Assembly (NCBI GenBank): GCA_016721765.1
Contig: JADKHO010000002.1
Span: 558,001-622,000, forward strand
Length of the DNA stretch: 64,000 nucleotides
Direction of reading: 5' to 3'
From: Bacteroidota bacterium
GTDB lineage: Bacteria; Bacteroidota; Bacteroidia; UBA4408
Shown: positions 45,576 through 54,303 of the stretch, one piece after another
How the letters are laid out: each line of letters starts with the position of its first letter
How positions within the stretch are numbered: position 1 is the stretch's first letter
Made by a program: the position numbers and the translations under genes
Notes under the pieces: model-generated
The model's database searches: none
What the model saw: only the letters and a program-made list of their open reading frames with translations
Told to the model about the DNA's origin: nothing

Positions 45576-45875
45576 TTATATCACTTCTAAGAGCGAACGA
45601 AATGCAACGAATTTGCCCTCGTATTTTTTCTTCACATCCGCTTGCAAGCGCGGTGCATGCTCCACACGGTATTGTTCATAAGCTTCGAGCGAAGGACAAG
45701 TGTATTGAAAAGAATAAGTTATGCCTTGCTCCTCTTCTACCAAGAGTTTACAGATTTTACTTTCGGTAAAAATACCGGTTTGCATAACTTCAGGTACATG
45801 CACTTCTCGCATCCAGGTTAGCCATTCGTCGTGGACGTCTTGCTCAATATTAATTGTAACGTTGTAAATTATCAT
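45576..45875 (-). CDS. DUF4286 family protein
   Basis: A 99-residue cytoplasmic protein from the ATG at 45875 (MIIYNVTINIEQDVHDEWLTW); the frame opens at 45938, but the extra residues are not family-like. YNVT.N.....H..WL.WM...H.P.V..TG.F and YSFQY.C.S...Y..Y...HAP.L are the DUF4286 pattern. Function unknown; the fold resembles small alpha/beta dimeric (ABM/EthD-like) proteins. Tightly linked upstream of rsmA, as I recall from other Bacteroidota. Divergent from purB (93 nt). Confidence 0.78.
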   Translation of the reverse strand: MIIYNVTINIEQDVHDEWLTWMREVHVPEVMQTGIFTESKICKLLVEEEQGITYSFQYTCPSLEAYEQYRVEHAPRLQADVKKKYEGKFVAFRSLLEVI

Positions 45876-45968
45876 AAAAATAAGTCTAAAAGACGCCCTA
45901 AAAGTAGCAATAATACAGCAGTCTTCATTTGCCCACATTTTAGTATCTTCGGCCTTTCTTTTTAAAAA

Positions 45969-47312
45969 ATGGAATATTCAGAGCTTACAGCCATTTCGCC
46001 TATTGACGGCAGATACAGAAGCAAAACAGAAGAACTGGCTCCTTACTTTTCGGAATTCGCACTGCTAAAATACCGGGTGCGTGTAGAAGTAGAATACTTT
46101 ATTGCACTCTGCGAAATACCCTTACCGCAACTTGCAGGATTAGATAAATCCATTTTTCCGAAACTTCGAGAAGTATATTCAAACTTTTCAATTTCAGATG
46201 CTGCGCGTATCAAAAGCATTGAAAAAACTACCAACCACGATGTTAAAGCAGTAGAGTATTTTATTAAAGAAAAGCTGGATGGCCTGAATTTAAAGGAGCA
46301 AAAAGAATTTATTCATTTTGGATTAACTTCACAAGACATCAATAACACAGCGGTTCCACTATCTGTAAAAGAAGCTATGAAGGATATTTACATACCCTTT
46401 TTAGAAACGATCCTATTAAAATTAAAAACACTTTCACAGGAATACGCATCCGTAAGCTTATTAGCGCGCACGCATGGACAAGCCGCTTCTCCCACACGTT
46501 TGGGAAAAGAATTTATGGTTTATGTAGAGCGACTCGAAAATCAATTGAATGTTCTAAAAGCAATTCCACACGCTGCAAAATTTGGCGGCGCCACCGGAAA
46601 CTTTAATGCCCACCACATTGCCTATCCAGAGGTTGATTGGAAAAATTTTGCCAATGCATTTGTCGATAAAACACTGGGTTTGCAGCGCTCACAGTACACT
46701 ACACAAATTGAACATTACGATTCTTTTGCCTCTCTCTGTGATTGTATCAAACGCATCAATACCATTTTAATTGATTTGAACCGCGATATATGGACCTATA
46801 TTTCGATGGATTATTTCAAGCAAAAAATTAAACCCGGCGAAATTGGTTCTTCTGCTATGCCGCACAAAGTGAATCCCATTGATTTTGAAAATTCAGAAGG
46901 CAATTTGGGAATTGCAAATGCTTTATTGGAGCACCTTTCGGCCAAGTTACCCATTTCGCGTTTGCAGCGCGATTTAACCGACTCTACTGTTTTACGAAAT
47001 GTGGGAATGCCTTTTTCGCATAGCTTACTTGCACTTAAATCTTTGTTACAAGGCTTGAATAAACTGGTGTTGAATCCCGAAAAAATTGCTGCCGACTTGG
47101 AAGATAATTGGGCCGTTATTGCCGAAGCCATTCAAACTATTTTGCGCCGCGAAAACTATCCCAATCCATACGAAACGCTGAAAGATTTGACCCGCACACA
47201 TGAAAAGCCAAATGCAAAAAGTTTTGCCGATTTTATCGAGAAGCTTAATGTTAGCGAGGCTGTAAAATCAGAATTAAAAAAAATTAGTCCGCACAATTAC
47301 ACCGGAATTTAA
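45969..47312 (+). CDS. purB: Adenylosuccinate lyase
   Basis: A 447-residue fumarase/aspartase-superfamily enzyme acting twice in purine synthesis (SAICAR to AICAR; adenylosuccinate to AMP). Start MEYSELTAISPIDGRY is typical; TNHDVKAVEYFIKEKL, FGLTSQDINNTA, and the signature loop SSAMPHKVNPIDFEN (about residues 293-307, catalytic Ser) are present. The E. coli-type length and motifs are complete. A near-consensus -7 (TATCTTCG, 45944-45951) precedes it. An ABC exporter follows after 16 nt. Confidence 0.94.
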   Translation: MEYSELTAISPIDGRYRSKTEELAPYFSEFALLKYRVRVEVEYFIALCEIPLPQLAGLDKSIFPKLREVYSNFSISDAARIKSIEKTTNHDVKAVEYFIKEKLDGLNLKEQKEFIHFGLTSQDINNTAVPLSVKEAMKDIYIPFLETILLKLKTLSQEYASVSLLARTHGQAASPTRLGKEFMVYVERLENQLNVLKAIPHAAKFGGATGNFNAHHIAYPEVDWKNFANAFVDKTLGLQRSQYTTQIEHYDSFASLCDCIKRINTILIDLNRDIWTYISMDYFKQKIKPGEIGSSAMPHKVNPIDFENSEGNLGIANALLEHLSAKLPISRLQRDLTDSTVLRNVGMPFSHSLLALKSLLQGLNKLVLNPEKIAADLEDNWAVIAEAIQTILRRENYPNPYETLKDLTRTHEKPNAKSFADFIEKLNVSEAVKSELKKISPHNYTGI

Positions 47313-47328
47313 TCTCTACAAAAAGCCC

Positions 47329-49182
47329 TTGAAACTCTATTTTCGAATCTTACGCTACATCAAACCCTACAAAGGATATGCTGCATTAAATGCGCTTTTT
47401 AATATCCTATTCGTAGCTTTTTCGCTTTTTTCATTAACCATGGTGGCGCCCTTTTTGGATTTGTTGTTTTTAAAAAATGATGCCGATTACGCCTTGCGCA
47501 TGGCCAAGGGAGAGCCCGAATTTGTTTTATCCATTAGCTCCATCATCGATAATTTTTATTTCTACCTCACCAAAATGATTGTGGATCCGGAGCGTGGAAA
47601 AATTTATGCACTTATATTCATTTGTATATTGGTGGTAGTAATGTTCTTTTTAAAGAACTTATGTCGTTACCTCGCCATGTACTTTCTTGCACCTGTTAGA
47701 AACCGCGTGGTGCGCGACATTCGAAACGAAATTTACAACAAAACACTTGTTTTACCCCTCTCCTATTATTCAGAAGAACGCAAAGGCGATATCATGAGTC
47801 GCATGTCGAGCGATGTGCATGAAATTGAATGGTCGGTGATGAAATCCTTGGAGGTTGTTTTTAGAGATCCCATCTCCATCATTGCTTTTTTGGTAACCAT
47901 GGTTATTATGAGTCCACAGCTTACACTATTTGTATTTGTGCTGTTGCCTTTAACCGGAATTTTAATTGGAAGCATTGGAAAAAGTTTGCGCCGCACCTCT
48001 GCCCGCAGTAAGGACACTCTTGGCCGGCTCTTCTCCATTATTGAAGAAACCTTGTCGGGTTTACGCATCATCAAAGCCTTTAATGCTGAAAAATCGGTGA
48101 GCGATAAATTCAGCAAAACCAATGAAGAGTACACTACTATTATGACACGCATGTATCGCAAAACCGATTTAAGCTCACCTATGAGTGAGTTTTTGGGCAC
48201 TTGCGTGATGGTGGTGGTGATGTATTTTGGTGGCAAATTAGTATTGGATTCCAATCCTACCTTAAGTGCATCGGTATTCATTACTTATATTGCAATTTTT
48301 TCTCAAGTAATTCCGCCGGCACGTTCCTTTACCGATGCCTATTATAACATTCAAAAAGGCATCGCTTCCGCGGAAAGAATTGCAAAAATATTAGATGCTG
48401 AAATTACTATTCATGAAGCTGCAAATCCTACCTCCATCCATTCATTTAAAGAAAGCATTGAATACAAAAATGTTTCTTTTGCTTATGTTCGTGGAGATGT
48501 GGGCTACGCTTTACGCAGAATAAACTTAAAAATTGAAAAAGGGAAAACGGTTGCCTTGGTGGGTCAATCCGGTGCCGGGAAATCTACGCTGGTAGATATT
48601 TTACCTCGATTTTATGATGCCACTGAGGGTGAAGTTTTGATTGACGGCATTCCGAATACCCAGTATAAAATTTCAGATTTACGTGGATTGATGGGCAATG
48701 TAACACAAGAGTCCATTTTGTTTAACGATACCATTTTCAATAACATTTCTTTTGGAATGGAGCATACAAAAGAGGAAGATGTGATAGCTGCAGCAAAAAT
48801 TGCCAATGCACATGAGTTCATCATGCAAATGGAAAACGGCTATCAAAGCAATATTGGCGATAGAGGAAGCAAACTCAGTGGCGGGCAACGTCAACGCATC
48901 AGCATCGCAAGAGCGGTTTTAAAAAATCCTCCTATCCTTATTTTAGATGAAGCAACTTCCGCTTTGGATACAGAATCTGAAAGACTTGTTCAAGATGCAT
49001 TGAGTAAGCTTATGAAGAACCGAACCTCCTTAATTATTGCGCATCGCTTATCCACGATTTTGCATGCCGATGAAATTATTGTGATGAGTAAAGGAGAAAT
49101 TATTGAGCGCGGAAATCATCATCAACTCATTGCAAAAGAAGGCGCTTATAAAAAATTGAGCGACATGCAGGCTTTTGTGTAA
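47329..49182 (+). CDS. MsbA-like ABC exporter (fused membrane and ATPase domains)
   Basis: A 617-residue half-transporter starting at TTG. The N-terminal ~345 residues have six membrane segments (type IV exporter fold). The ATPase domain has Walker A GQSGAGKST at 412-420, signature LSGGQ at 516-520, Walker B ILILDE at 536-541 and the H-loop IIAHRLST. The family includes lipid-A flippase MsbA and multidrug exporters; MsbA is likely given the lone essential-looking context (purB, glycosyltransferase), but not proven. Its stop overlaps the next ATG by 1 nt (TAATG), so the glycosyltransferase is translationally coupled. Confidence 0.88.
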   Translation: MKLYFRILRYIKPYKGYAALNALFNILFVAFSLFSLTMVAPFLDLLFLKNDADYALRMAKGEPEFVLSISSIIDNFYFYLTKMIVDPERGKIYALIFICILVVVMFFLKNLCRYLAMYFLAPVRNRVVRDIRNEIYNKTLVLPLSYYSEERKGDIMSRMSSDVHEIEWSVMKSLEVVFRDPISIIAFLVTMVIMSPQLTLFVFVLLPLTGILIGSIGKSLRRTSARSKDTLGRLFSIIEETLSGLRIIKAFNAEKSVSDKFSKTNEEYTTIMTRMYRKTDLSSPMSEFLGTCVMVVVMYFGGKLVLDSNPTLSASVFITYIAIFSQVIPPARSFTDAYYNIQKGIASAERIAKILDAEITIHEAANPTSIHSFKESIEYKNVSFAYVRGDVGYALRRINLKIEKGKTVALVGQSGAGKSTLVDILPRFYDATEGEVLIDGIPNTQYKISDLRGLMGNVTQESILFNDTIFNNISFGMEHTKEEDVIAAAKIANAHEFIMQMENGYQSNIGDRGSKLSGGQRQRISIARAVLKNPPILILDEATSALDTESERLVQDALSKLMKNRTSLIIAHRLSTILHADEIIVMSKGEIIERGNHHQLIAKEGAYKKLSDMQAFV

Positions 49183-50072
49183 TGCAATTGAATCCAATGA
49201 AAGTAAGCGGTTTTACCTTTATCCGAAATGCCTTAAAATACGATTACCCAATTGTAGAAGCCATCACTTCCATCCTACCCATTTGTGATGAATTTGTTGT
49301 TGCGGTTGGAAAATCAGAAGATGCAACGCTTCAACTCATTCAAAACATTGGATCCCCAAAAATAAAAATCATTGAAACCATCTGGAACGAAAGACTACGC
49401 GAAGGTGGAAGGGTATTAGCCGACGAAACAAACAAAGCGTTTAACGCAGTAAGCACCGATTCGGATTGGGCATTTTATATTCAAGGTGATGAAGTGATTC
49501 ACGAAAAGTATTTACCGGCAATTCGTCAAGCCATGCTCGACAATGCGCTTGATACACGGGTGGAAGGGCTGCTTTTTGATTACACCCATTTTTATGGTTC
49601 ATACGATTACATTGCCAATTCGCGAAAATGGTACCGTCATGAAGTGCGTATTATTCGTAAGGATCCCGAGATTTATTCGTTTAGAGATGCTCAAGGTTTT
49701 CAAAAGTACAATCGCCCTCTGAGGGTAAAAAAATGCAATGCAAGTGTGTATCATTATGGATGGGTAAAACCACCCGAACTGCAACAAGCAAAGCAAGAAA
49801 GTTTTCACAAAATGTGGCACGACGATGATTGGGTGCAAAAAAACATCCCTAAAGCAGCAACATTCGATTATTCCAAAATCGATTCATTGACAAGTTTTAA
49901 GGGCACCCATCCTAATGTAATGCTCCCAAGAATTAATTCAAAAAATTGGCACTTTTCATTTGACCCAACAAAAGGAATAAAGCCGGCATTTCGATATCGT
50001 TTGCTAAATTATATTCAAAACAAAACCGGTTGGAAAATTGGCGAATACCGCAATTATCGTTTGCTGAAATAA
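49182..50072 (+). CDS. Glycosyltransferase family 2-like protein
   Basis: A 296-residue GT-A fold protein; start at 49182 (coupled to the ABC gene) or the ATG at 49197 (MKVSGFTFIRNA). FTFIRNALKYDYPIVEAITSILPICDEFVVAVGKSEDATL is the nucleotide-sugar half. The acidic IQGDEV replaces DxD as metal-binding site. Late DYTHFYGSYDYIANSRKWYRHEVRIIRKD is found in similar Bacteroidota proteins. No membrane segment. Donor and acceptor unknown; coupling to the exporter suggests a lipid-linked glycan such as lipid A core. Confidence 0.8.
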   Translation: MQLNPMKVSGFTFIRNALKYDYPIVEAITSILPICDEFVVAVGKSEDATLQLIQNIGSPKIKIIETIWNERLREGGRVLADETNKAFNAVSTDSDWAFYIQGDEVIHEKYLPAIRQAMLDNALDTRVEGLLFDYTHFYGSYDYIANSRKWYRHEVRIIRKDPEIYSFRDAQGFQKYNRPLRVKKCNASVYHYGWVKPPELQQAKQESFHKMWHDDDWVQKNIPKAATFDYSKIDSLTSFKGTHPNVMLPRINSKNWHFSFDPTKGIKPAFRYRLLNYIQNKTGWKIGEYRNYRLLK

Positions 50073-50117
50073 TTACGGCTTAGATTGCCCCCTGGTTAAT
50101 ATAAATGGTTATTTTAG

Positions 50118-50125
50118 TATCTTTG
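50118..50125 (+). promoter_or_regulatory. Candidate -7 element (TATCTTTG) of deoC
   Basis: Exact TAnnTTTG; predicted start near 50130, leader ~20 nt before the ATG at 50151. Confidence 0.5.
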
Positions 50126-50150
50126 AAAAGTTCAGCTAAATTTGAAATAT

Positions 50151-51050
50151 ATGACGATTCCCGATTTTACTAAATCCCCAACCGTTGACCAAGTAGGTAT
50201 TGAAGAAAGATGTGCGCGTTTTCAAACCCGCAGCATAAAAAAAGACACCAAGGTTCAAGGCTTAAAAATGGCTTTGAATATGATTGATTTAACCACCCTC
50301 GAAGGAAAGGATACAGAAGGGAAAGTGCGTCAAATGTGTTACAAGGCCGAACATTTACACGATGTATATCCCGGATTACCTACTGTTGCTGCCGTATGTG
50401 TTTATCCTACTTTCGTAAAAATAGCTAAAGACGCTTTAAAAAACACAAATGTTAAGGTTGCCTCAGTTGCCACTGCTTTTCCAAGTGGACAATCCACCAG
50501 AGCCATAAAAATTGCCGATACAAAATTTGCTGTCGATAACGGTGCCGATGAAGTAGACATGGTGATTTCACGAGGCGAATTCTTAAAAAAGAATTACAAT
50601 TTTGTTTTTGATGAAATTGCTGCAATTAAGGAAGCTTGCGGAAAAGCAAGATTAAAAGTTATTTTTGAAACAGGCGAAATTTCAACTTTAGACAATGTAC
50701 GTTTAGCTAGCGAAATTGCCATTCATGCCGGAGCTGATTTTATAAAAACTTCCACCGGCAAAATATCACCCGCAGCCACCATGCCGGTTACGCTAGTTAT
50801 GCTCGAAACCATCCGTGACCATTACTATGCTACAGGCAAAATGATAGGAATGAAACCTGCAGGGGGCATATCCACCGCTAAATCGGCATTGCATTATTTG
50901 ATAATGTTACGCGAAACCCTTGGTAATGCTTGGTTAAGTAATGAATGGTTTAGATTTGGAGCGAGTAGCTTGGCGAACGATATCTTAATGCAATTGATGA
51001 AAGAAAAAACCGGCGTTTATCAGAGTGGGGATTATTTTTCAAAGGATTAA
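50151..51050 (+). CDS. deoC: Deoxyribose-phosphate aldolase
   Basis: A 299-residue class I aldolase (2-deoxyribose-5-P to glyceraldehyde-3-P plus acetaldehyde). The Schiff-base Lys is K199 in GADFIKTSTGK; EVDMVISRGEF and KVIFETGEI carry the other active-site residues, and GMKPAGGIST is the phosphate loop with the proton-relay Lys. The long form resembles eukaryotic DERA more than the ~250-residue E. coli enzyme. ATG at 50151 is preferred to the TTG at 50142. The ALDH genes downstream could oxidise the acetaldehyde. Confidence 0.93.
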   Translation: MTIPDFTKSPTVDQVGIEERCARFQTRSIKKDTKVQGLKMALNMIDLTTLEGKDTEGKVRQMCYKAEHLHDVYPGLPTVAAVCVYPTFVKIAKDALKNTNVKVASVATAFPSGQSTRAIKIADTKFAVDNGADEVDMVISRGEFLKKNYNFVFDEIAAIKEACGKARLKVIFETGEISTLDNVRLASEIAIHAGADFIKTSTGKISPAATMPVTLVMLETIRDHYYATGKMIGMKPAGGISTAKSALHYLIMLRETLGNAWLSNEWFRFGASSLANDILMQLMKEKTGVYQSGDYFSKD

Positions 51051-51097
51051 TTGAATAGCATTTATTCTCGAAAGAACGATAGGTTGAGCAGATTAAT

Positions 51098-51757
51098 ATG
51101 TACCAGAAAGAAGCGTTGAAGTGCGGAAATTTTTATAACATCTTTAGCCCGGAAAATGGGAAGGAGCTGTTTTTTTATACAGATGAAAATTATTTTTTCT
51201 TTTTAAAGAAGTTTTCAGAAACCGTTTTGCCATTTGCAGACCTTTATGGCTATTGCTTATTACCAAATCATTTTCAATTGCTTATCAAAATAAAAGACGA
51301 AAAAAGTGTTTTTGAGTATCTAAAAATGAATGGCAATTTCCCGGATGAAACAGTTACATTGGAATCAATTAAAGCACTTTCTGTAGGAGAAGGAATGGCG
51401 AATTTGGATATTTTCGGAATGCATATCTCACGTTTATTTTCCAATTTTTTTAATGCCTATTCTAAATCGATTAATGAGCAGCAGAAAAAAAGAGGGAATT
51501 TGTTTGCGAAAGGTTTTAAAATTAAGCTTTTGGAATCTTCAAGCGATTTAATGCAATGCCTCATTAACATGCACAATAGCCCACTTCAAAACAAACTTGT
51601 TACAAAAATTGAGGATTGGAAATTTTCATCTTTCGAGGCATTATCAAGCGATAAAGCAACCAAATTGAAACGAGATGAAGCAATGAGTTGGTTTGAGAAC
51701 AAAGAACACTTTTTAACATGTCACCATCAAAAAATTGAGTATAGCCAAACCATTTAG
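51098..51757 (+). CDS. RAYT/IS200-like (Y1 transposase family) protein with altered HUH motif
   Basis: A 219-residue protein with the layout of Bacteroidota REP-associated tyrosine transposases: DENYFFFLKKFSETVLPFADLYGYCLLPNHFQLLIKIK, later FFNAYSKSINEQQKKRGNLFAKGFK, and KIEDWKFSSFEALSS. The second His of the catalytic HUH is Gln (H58-F59-Q60 instead of HFH). The catalytic Tyr is present (Y121 in NAYSK). The usual HIYNRG near the start is NFYNIF. So metal-dependent nicking is doubtful and the protein may be domesticated or decayed; the frame is intact. No flanking inverted repeats or target duplication were seen. It sits between deoC and ALDH on the same strand, 47 and 37 nt from them. Confidence 0.75.
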   Translation: MYQKEALKCGNFYNIFSPENGKELFFYTDENYFFFLKKFSETVLPFADLYGYCLLPNHFQLLIKIKDEKSVFEYLKMNGNFPDETVTLESIKALSVGEGMANLDIFGMHISRLFSNFFNAYSKSINEQQKKRGNLFAKGFKIKLLESSSDLMQCLINMHNSPLQNKLVTKIEDWKFSSFEALSSDKATKLKRDEAMSWFENKEHFLTCHHQKIEYSQTI

Positions 51758-51794
51758 GAAACAAAACCTAATCGGTTTAACCAAAACATAAACT

Positions 51795-53270
51795 ATGGCA
51801 AAAAAAGAAACACCAAAATTAGATTTTAGCAGCGGCTGGGGTAGCACCTTCGCACCAGCACCGGAGAGCACCGGACATATTCAGTTAAAGAAACAATATG
51901 ATTTGTTTATTAACGGGAAATGGGTTAAACCACAAAGCGGAAAGTATTTCCCTACCATTAATCCGGCTACGGAAGAAAAAATTGCGGATATCGCAGAAGC
52001 GAATGAAGCGGATGTAAACAAAGCAGTTAAAGCTGCGCGCGATGCTTATAACAACGTATGGAGCAAAATGCCTGCGAAAGAAAGAGCCAAATACATCTAC
52101 CGAATTGCACGTACCATTCAAGAACGTGCCCGAGAATTTTCGGTTATCGAAACCATGGATGGTGGTAAATCTATTCGCGAATCGCGCGACATTGATATTC
52201 CTTTAGCAGCCAATCATTTTTTCTATTATGCCGGTTGGGCCGATAAATTAGAATATGCTTTTCCAAATAGAACTCCGCAACCCTTAGGAGTTGCCGGTCA
52301 AATAATTCCTTGGAATTTCCCTCTTTTAATGGCAGCGTGGAAAATAGCACCTGCTTTGGCTACCGGCAATACCGTGGTGTTGAAACCAGCTGAAACAACT
52401 TCGCTTACAGCATTAAAGCTCGCTGAAGTTATTGCGGATTGCGGATTACCTGATGGAGTGGTGAACATAATTACCGGTGCAGGAAAAACAGGAGCTGCCA
52501 TTGTTAACCATAAAGATGTAGATAAAATTGCGTTCACAGGAAGCACAGATGTGGGTAAACGAATTCAAAAGTCAATTGCAGGAACCAACAAAAAAATAAC
52601 ACTTGAATTAGGTGGTAAAGCAGCGAATATTATTTTCGATGATGCTCCCATAAATCAAGCGGTAGAAGGAATTGTGAATGGCATTTTCTTTAATCAAGGT
52701 CATGTATGCTGTGCAGGTTCTCGCCTATTTGTACAAGAAGGCATAGCCGATATGGTAATTCAAAAATTGAAGGACCGCATGGAGACCTTAATTGTAGGTG
52801 ATCCTATGGATAAGAATACAGATATCGGTGCGATTAATTCGAAAGAACAACTCTTAAAAATAAACGAATACATTTCCATTGGAAAAAATGAAGGTGCTGA
52901 GTTTTATCAGAATTCTTGCGCCCTTCCCAAGAAAGGATTCTTTTGCAGGCCAACTTTGTTCTTAAATGCATCACAGTCTCATCGTATTGTTCAGGAAGAA
53001 ATTTTTGGGCCGGTGCTGGCAGTACAAACTTTTAGAACCATTGAGGAAGTAATTGAAAAAGCGAATAATATTCCTTATGGATTATCTGCCGGCGTATGGA
53101 CAGATAAAGGTTCCAAAATTTTTAACCTCACTACTAAATTGCGTGCAGGAGTAGTTTGGGCAAACACTTACAATAAATTTGACCCTACCTCTCCTTTCGG
53201 AGGATACAAAGAAAGCGGTTTTGGACGAGAAGGAGGTTTGCATGGCCTTTCTGCTTACGTAAAATTTTAA
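51795..53270 (+). CDS. Aldehyde dehydrogenase (NAD(P)-dependent)
   Basis: A 491-residue ALDH with all catalytic residues: Asn in IIPWNFPL, Glu E271 in LELGGKAA, Cys C305 in NQGHVCCAGSR, and EEIFGPVLAV and NNIPYGLSAGVW later. It oxidises an aldehyde to the acid in the cytoplasm. The position after deoC suggests acetaldehyde as substrate. The N-terminal ~30 residues (KLDFSSGWGSTFAPAPESTGHIQ) extend beyond ordinary ALDH and are also seen in deoC-linked/ALDH16-like enzymes, as far as I recall. A truncated ALDH homologue follows. Confidence 0.92.
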   Translation: MAKKETPKLDFSSGWGSTFAPAPESTGHIQLKKQYDLFINGKWVKPQSGKYFPTINPATEEKIADIAEANEADVNKAVKAARDAYNNVWSKMPAKERAKYIYRIARTIQERAREFSVIETMDGGKSIRESRDIDIPLAANHFFYYAGWADKLEYAFPNRTPQPLGVAGQIIPWNFPLLMAAWKIAPALATGNTVVLKPAETTSLTALKLAEVIADCGLPDGVVNIITGAGKTGAAIVNHKDVDKIAFTGSTDVGKRIQKSIAGTNKKITLELGGKAANIIFDDAPINQAVEGIVNGIFFNQGHVCCAGSRLFVQEGIADMVIQKLKDRMETLIVGDPMDKNTDIGAINSKEQLLKINEYISIGKNEGAEFYQNSCALPKKGFFCRPTLFLNASQSHRIVQEEIFGPVLAVQTFRTIEEVIEKANNIPYGLSAGVWTDKGSKIFNLTTKLRAGVVWANTYNKFDPTSPFGGYKESGFGREGGLHGLSAYVKF

Positions 53271-53275
53271 CTGAA

Positions 53276-53357
53276 TAGAACGCAGATTAATTATGATGAT
53301 TAAGATTTTTTATGATTTTCTAAAAGCAATTATTATCTTAAAATAAATCAGCGTTCC
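53276..53357. repeat. Long imperfect inverted repeat related to the composite intergenic repeats
   Basis: GAACGCAGATTA (53278-53289) is mirrored by TAAATCAGCGTTCC (53344-53357); between them lie TTATGATGATTAAGATTTTT and TATGATTTT, as in the AT-rich tails of the composite repeats (GGAACGCTGATTT...GATGATTATGATTT). The GC-rich palindrome is missing. It fills the gap between the two ALDH genes. Confidence 0.65.
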
Positions 53358-53376
53358 AAACTAAAATATATTAAAA

Positions 53377-54261
53377 ATGTCAAGATTGGAAATTTTAAAA
53401 ACATACAAGATTTATATTGGCGGACAATTTCCGCGCACTGAATCAGGAAGGTACTATCCTTTAAAAAATAAAAACGGTGAAGTGTTGGCCAGCATTTGCC
53501 TTTCTTCGCGAAAAGATTTTAGGAATGCTGTTGTGGCTGCCCGCGGCGCTTTTGGCGGATGGAGCGCAAAATCCGGACTTAACCGAAGTCAAATTTTATA
53601 CCGCATGGCAGAAATGCTTGAAGGGCGAAATGCGCAATTTATTAGCGAATTAATGTTGCAAGGCTCCACTCAAAAAAGCGCAGAGGCTGAAGTTAATTTG
53701 GCCATCGATCGTTTGGTATATTATGCCGGATGGTGCGATAAATATCAGCAACTTTTTAGTGCTGTGAATCCGGTTGCTTCTTCGCATTTTAATTTTTCTG
53801 TGACCGAACCAATGGGGGTAGTTGCCATTGTAGCTCCTCAAGAAAATTCATTAATCGGATTGGTTTCCAGCATTGCTCCAACAATTGCAGGCGGAAATAC
53901 CTGTATTGTTTTGGCATCCGAAAGCAAACCTTTATGTGCCATCACCTTTGCCGAAGTTATCAATTCCAGCGATGTTCCGGGTGGTGTGGTAAACATTTTA
54001 ACCGGACAAACCAAAGAGTTAATTTCCCATTTCTCCTCACACATGGATGTGAATGCAATGCTTTATTTTGGAACCGATGCAGCCGAAATTAAAACCATTC
54101 AGGAAAATGCAACACTAAATGTGAAGCGCGTTTTTGTGCACAGTAAAGGCAACTCCATGGAAGAAAAAGCGCAAGGACCTTATGCAATTTTAGACACACA
54201 AGAAATAAAAACCACTTGGCATCCCATCGAAAATATTGGAGCTGCTAAGGCAGGTTATTAA
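53377..54261 (+). CDS. Truncated, non-catalytic aldehyde dehydrogenase-family protein
   Basis: A 294-residue ALDH homologue holding only the N-terminal NAD-binding part: YKIYIGGQFPRTESGRYYPLKN, VYYAGWCDKYQQLF, EPMGVVAIVAPQENSLIGLV, GVVNILTGQ. The oxyanion Asn (usually PWN) is replaced by PQEN, and the protein ends about where LELGG (Glu) and the catalytic Cys would come, with a unique tail (TWHPIENIGAAKAGY). Frame and spacing show no decay, so it may be a stable partner of the full ALDH, like the second, inactive domain of ALDH16. It lies 106 nt after the active ALDH. Function inferred only. Confidence 0.78.
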   Translation: MSRLEILKTYKIYIGGQFPRTESGRYYPLKNKNGEVLASICLSSRKDFRNAVVAARGAFGGWSAKSGLNRSQILYRMAEMLEGRNAQFISELMLQGSTQKSAEAEVNLAIDRLVYYAGWCDKYQQLFSAVNPVASSHFNFSVTEPMGVVAIVAPQENSLIGLVSSIAPTIAGGNTCIVLASESKPLCAITFAEVINSSDVPGGVVNILTGQTKELISHFSSHMDVNAMLYFGTDAAEIKTIQENATLNVKRVFVHSKGNSMEEKAQGPYAILDTQEIKTTWHPIENIGAAKAGY

Positions 54262-54303
54262 TACGAATTTAAATTTAAAATAAAGAAATTAAATAATTTA
54301 GAA

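Noticed and set aside
51051..51794. Complete IS200/IS605 insertion with ends
   Set aside because: No flanking inverted repeats, hairpin ends matching each other, or target duplication could be found; only the gene itself is supported.
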